A stretch of 5,054 bases of DNA from Pseudarthrobacter sp. GTDB lineage: Bacteria > Actinomycetota > Actinomycetes > Actinomycetales > Micrococcaceae. Under the pieces are notes generated by a model. It worked only from the letters and a program-made list of their open reading frames with translations, searched no databases and was not told the origin of the DNA. Each line of letters begins with the position of its first letter. Within the stretch, counting starts at the first letter, position 1. A program made the translations under genes and the position numbers. Shown here piece after piece: positions 5,016 through 5,054 of the stretch. Location: positions 1-5,054 of the forward strand of contig JABFWC010000354.1 of the NCBI GenBank assembly GCA_013362385.1, read 5' to 3'.

Positions 5016-5054
5016 ATGACGACGGCGGCGCCCCGCTTGGGTGGGGACACCGCC
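5016..5054 (+). CDS. Possible first 13 codons of a divergent gene (partial)
   Basis: An ATG at 5016 opens a frame that stays open to the window edge, beginning MTTAAPRLGGDTA. A G-run (5010-5014) lies upstream but only one base from the ATG, so ribosome binding is not clearly supported. The residues are a generic disordered-looking N terminus with no recognisable domain. Codon use is G/C-ending. The layout, divergent from etfB across a control region of about 170 bp, makes a gene plausible. Thirteen codons are too few to identify it or to confirm it. Confidence 0.3.
   Translation, partial: MTTAAPRLGGDTA

Noticed and set aside
1..5054. CRISPR arrays, tRNA or rRNA genes, insertion sequences, prophage or toxin-antitoxin genes
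   Set aside because: Reading both strands showed no regularly spaced repeats, no RNA gene hallmarks, no transposase or integrase, and no unassigned gene-sized interval.

Overview
The window is high-GC DNA with strong G/C bias at third codon positions. Its proteins resemble those of Actinobacteria, most likely Arthrobacter, Pseudarthrobacter or a close Micrococcaceae relative. That placement rests on recalled protein families (SigK/RskA, actinobacterial EtfBA, PIG-L) and on an apparent leaderless GTG-start promoter; no search was run.

Plus-strand half (1-2243). The window opens with the last 32 codons of an unrecognised gene. It is followed by trmL (121-588), a tRNA wobble-position 2'-O-methyltransferase whose GTG start lies where its own transcript should begin. 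A 193-bp gap then holds a good candidate for a SigK-type autoregulatory promoter (CCATCC-N15-CCGAAT) whose -10 element is one arm of an 8-bp inverted repeat. Next come sigK (782-1390), an ECF sigma factor, and rskA (1392-2243), its single-pass membrane anti-sigma factor. They are separated by one base and are almost certainly translationally coupled. SigK keeps two cysteines, C148 and C198, at the spacing of the redox-sensing pair in Mycobacterium tuberculosis SigK. The sigK-rskA pair therefore looks like a self-amplifying, membrane-gated and possibly redox-sensitive switch.

Convergent junction (2244-2304). A perfect 19-bp inverted repeat with a 2-nt centre separates rskA from the minus-strand genes and probably terminates transcription in both directions.

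Minus-strand half (4847-2305). etfB, etfA and a PIG-L family zinc deacetylase gene form a tight operon with gaps of 13 bp and 4 bp. EtfB and EtfA make the heterodimeric electron transfer flavoprotein that carries electrons from acyl-CoA and related dehydrogenases to the respiratory chain. The deacetylase substrate is unknown. Both etfB and the deacetylase gene appear to use TTG start codons. EtfA has Gln where the family signature normally has His next to the flavin.

Right end (4848-5054). This is an intergenic region with small palindromes, the likely etfB promoter area, and possibly the first 13 codons of a divergent gene.

Most of this is a conserved housekeeping segment. I see no sign of a new mobile element, defence system or CRISPR array. 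The points most worth following are the sigK control region, the conserved SigK cysteine pair and the ETF residue substitutions.
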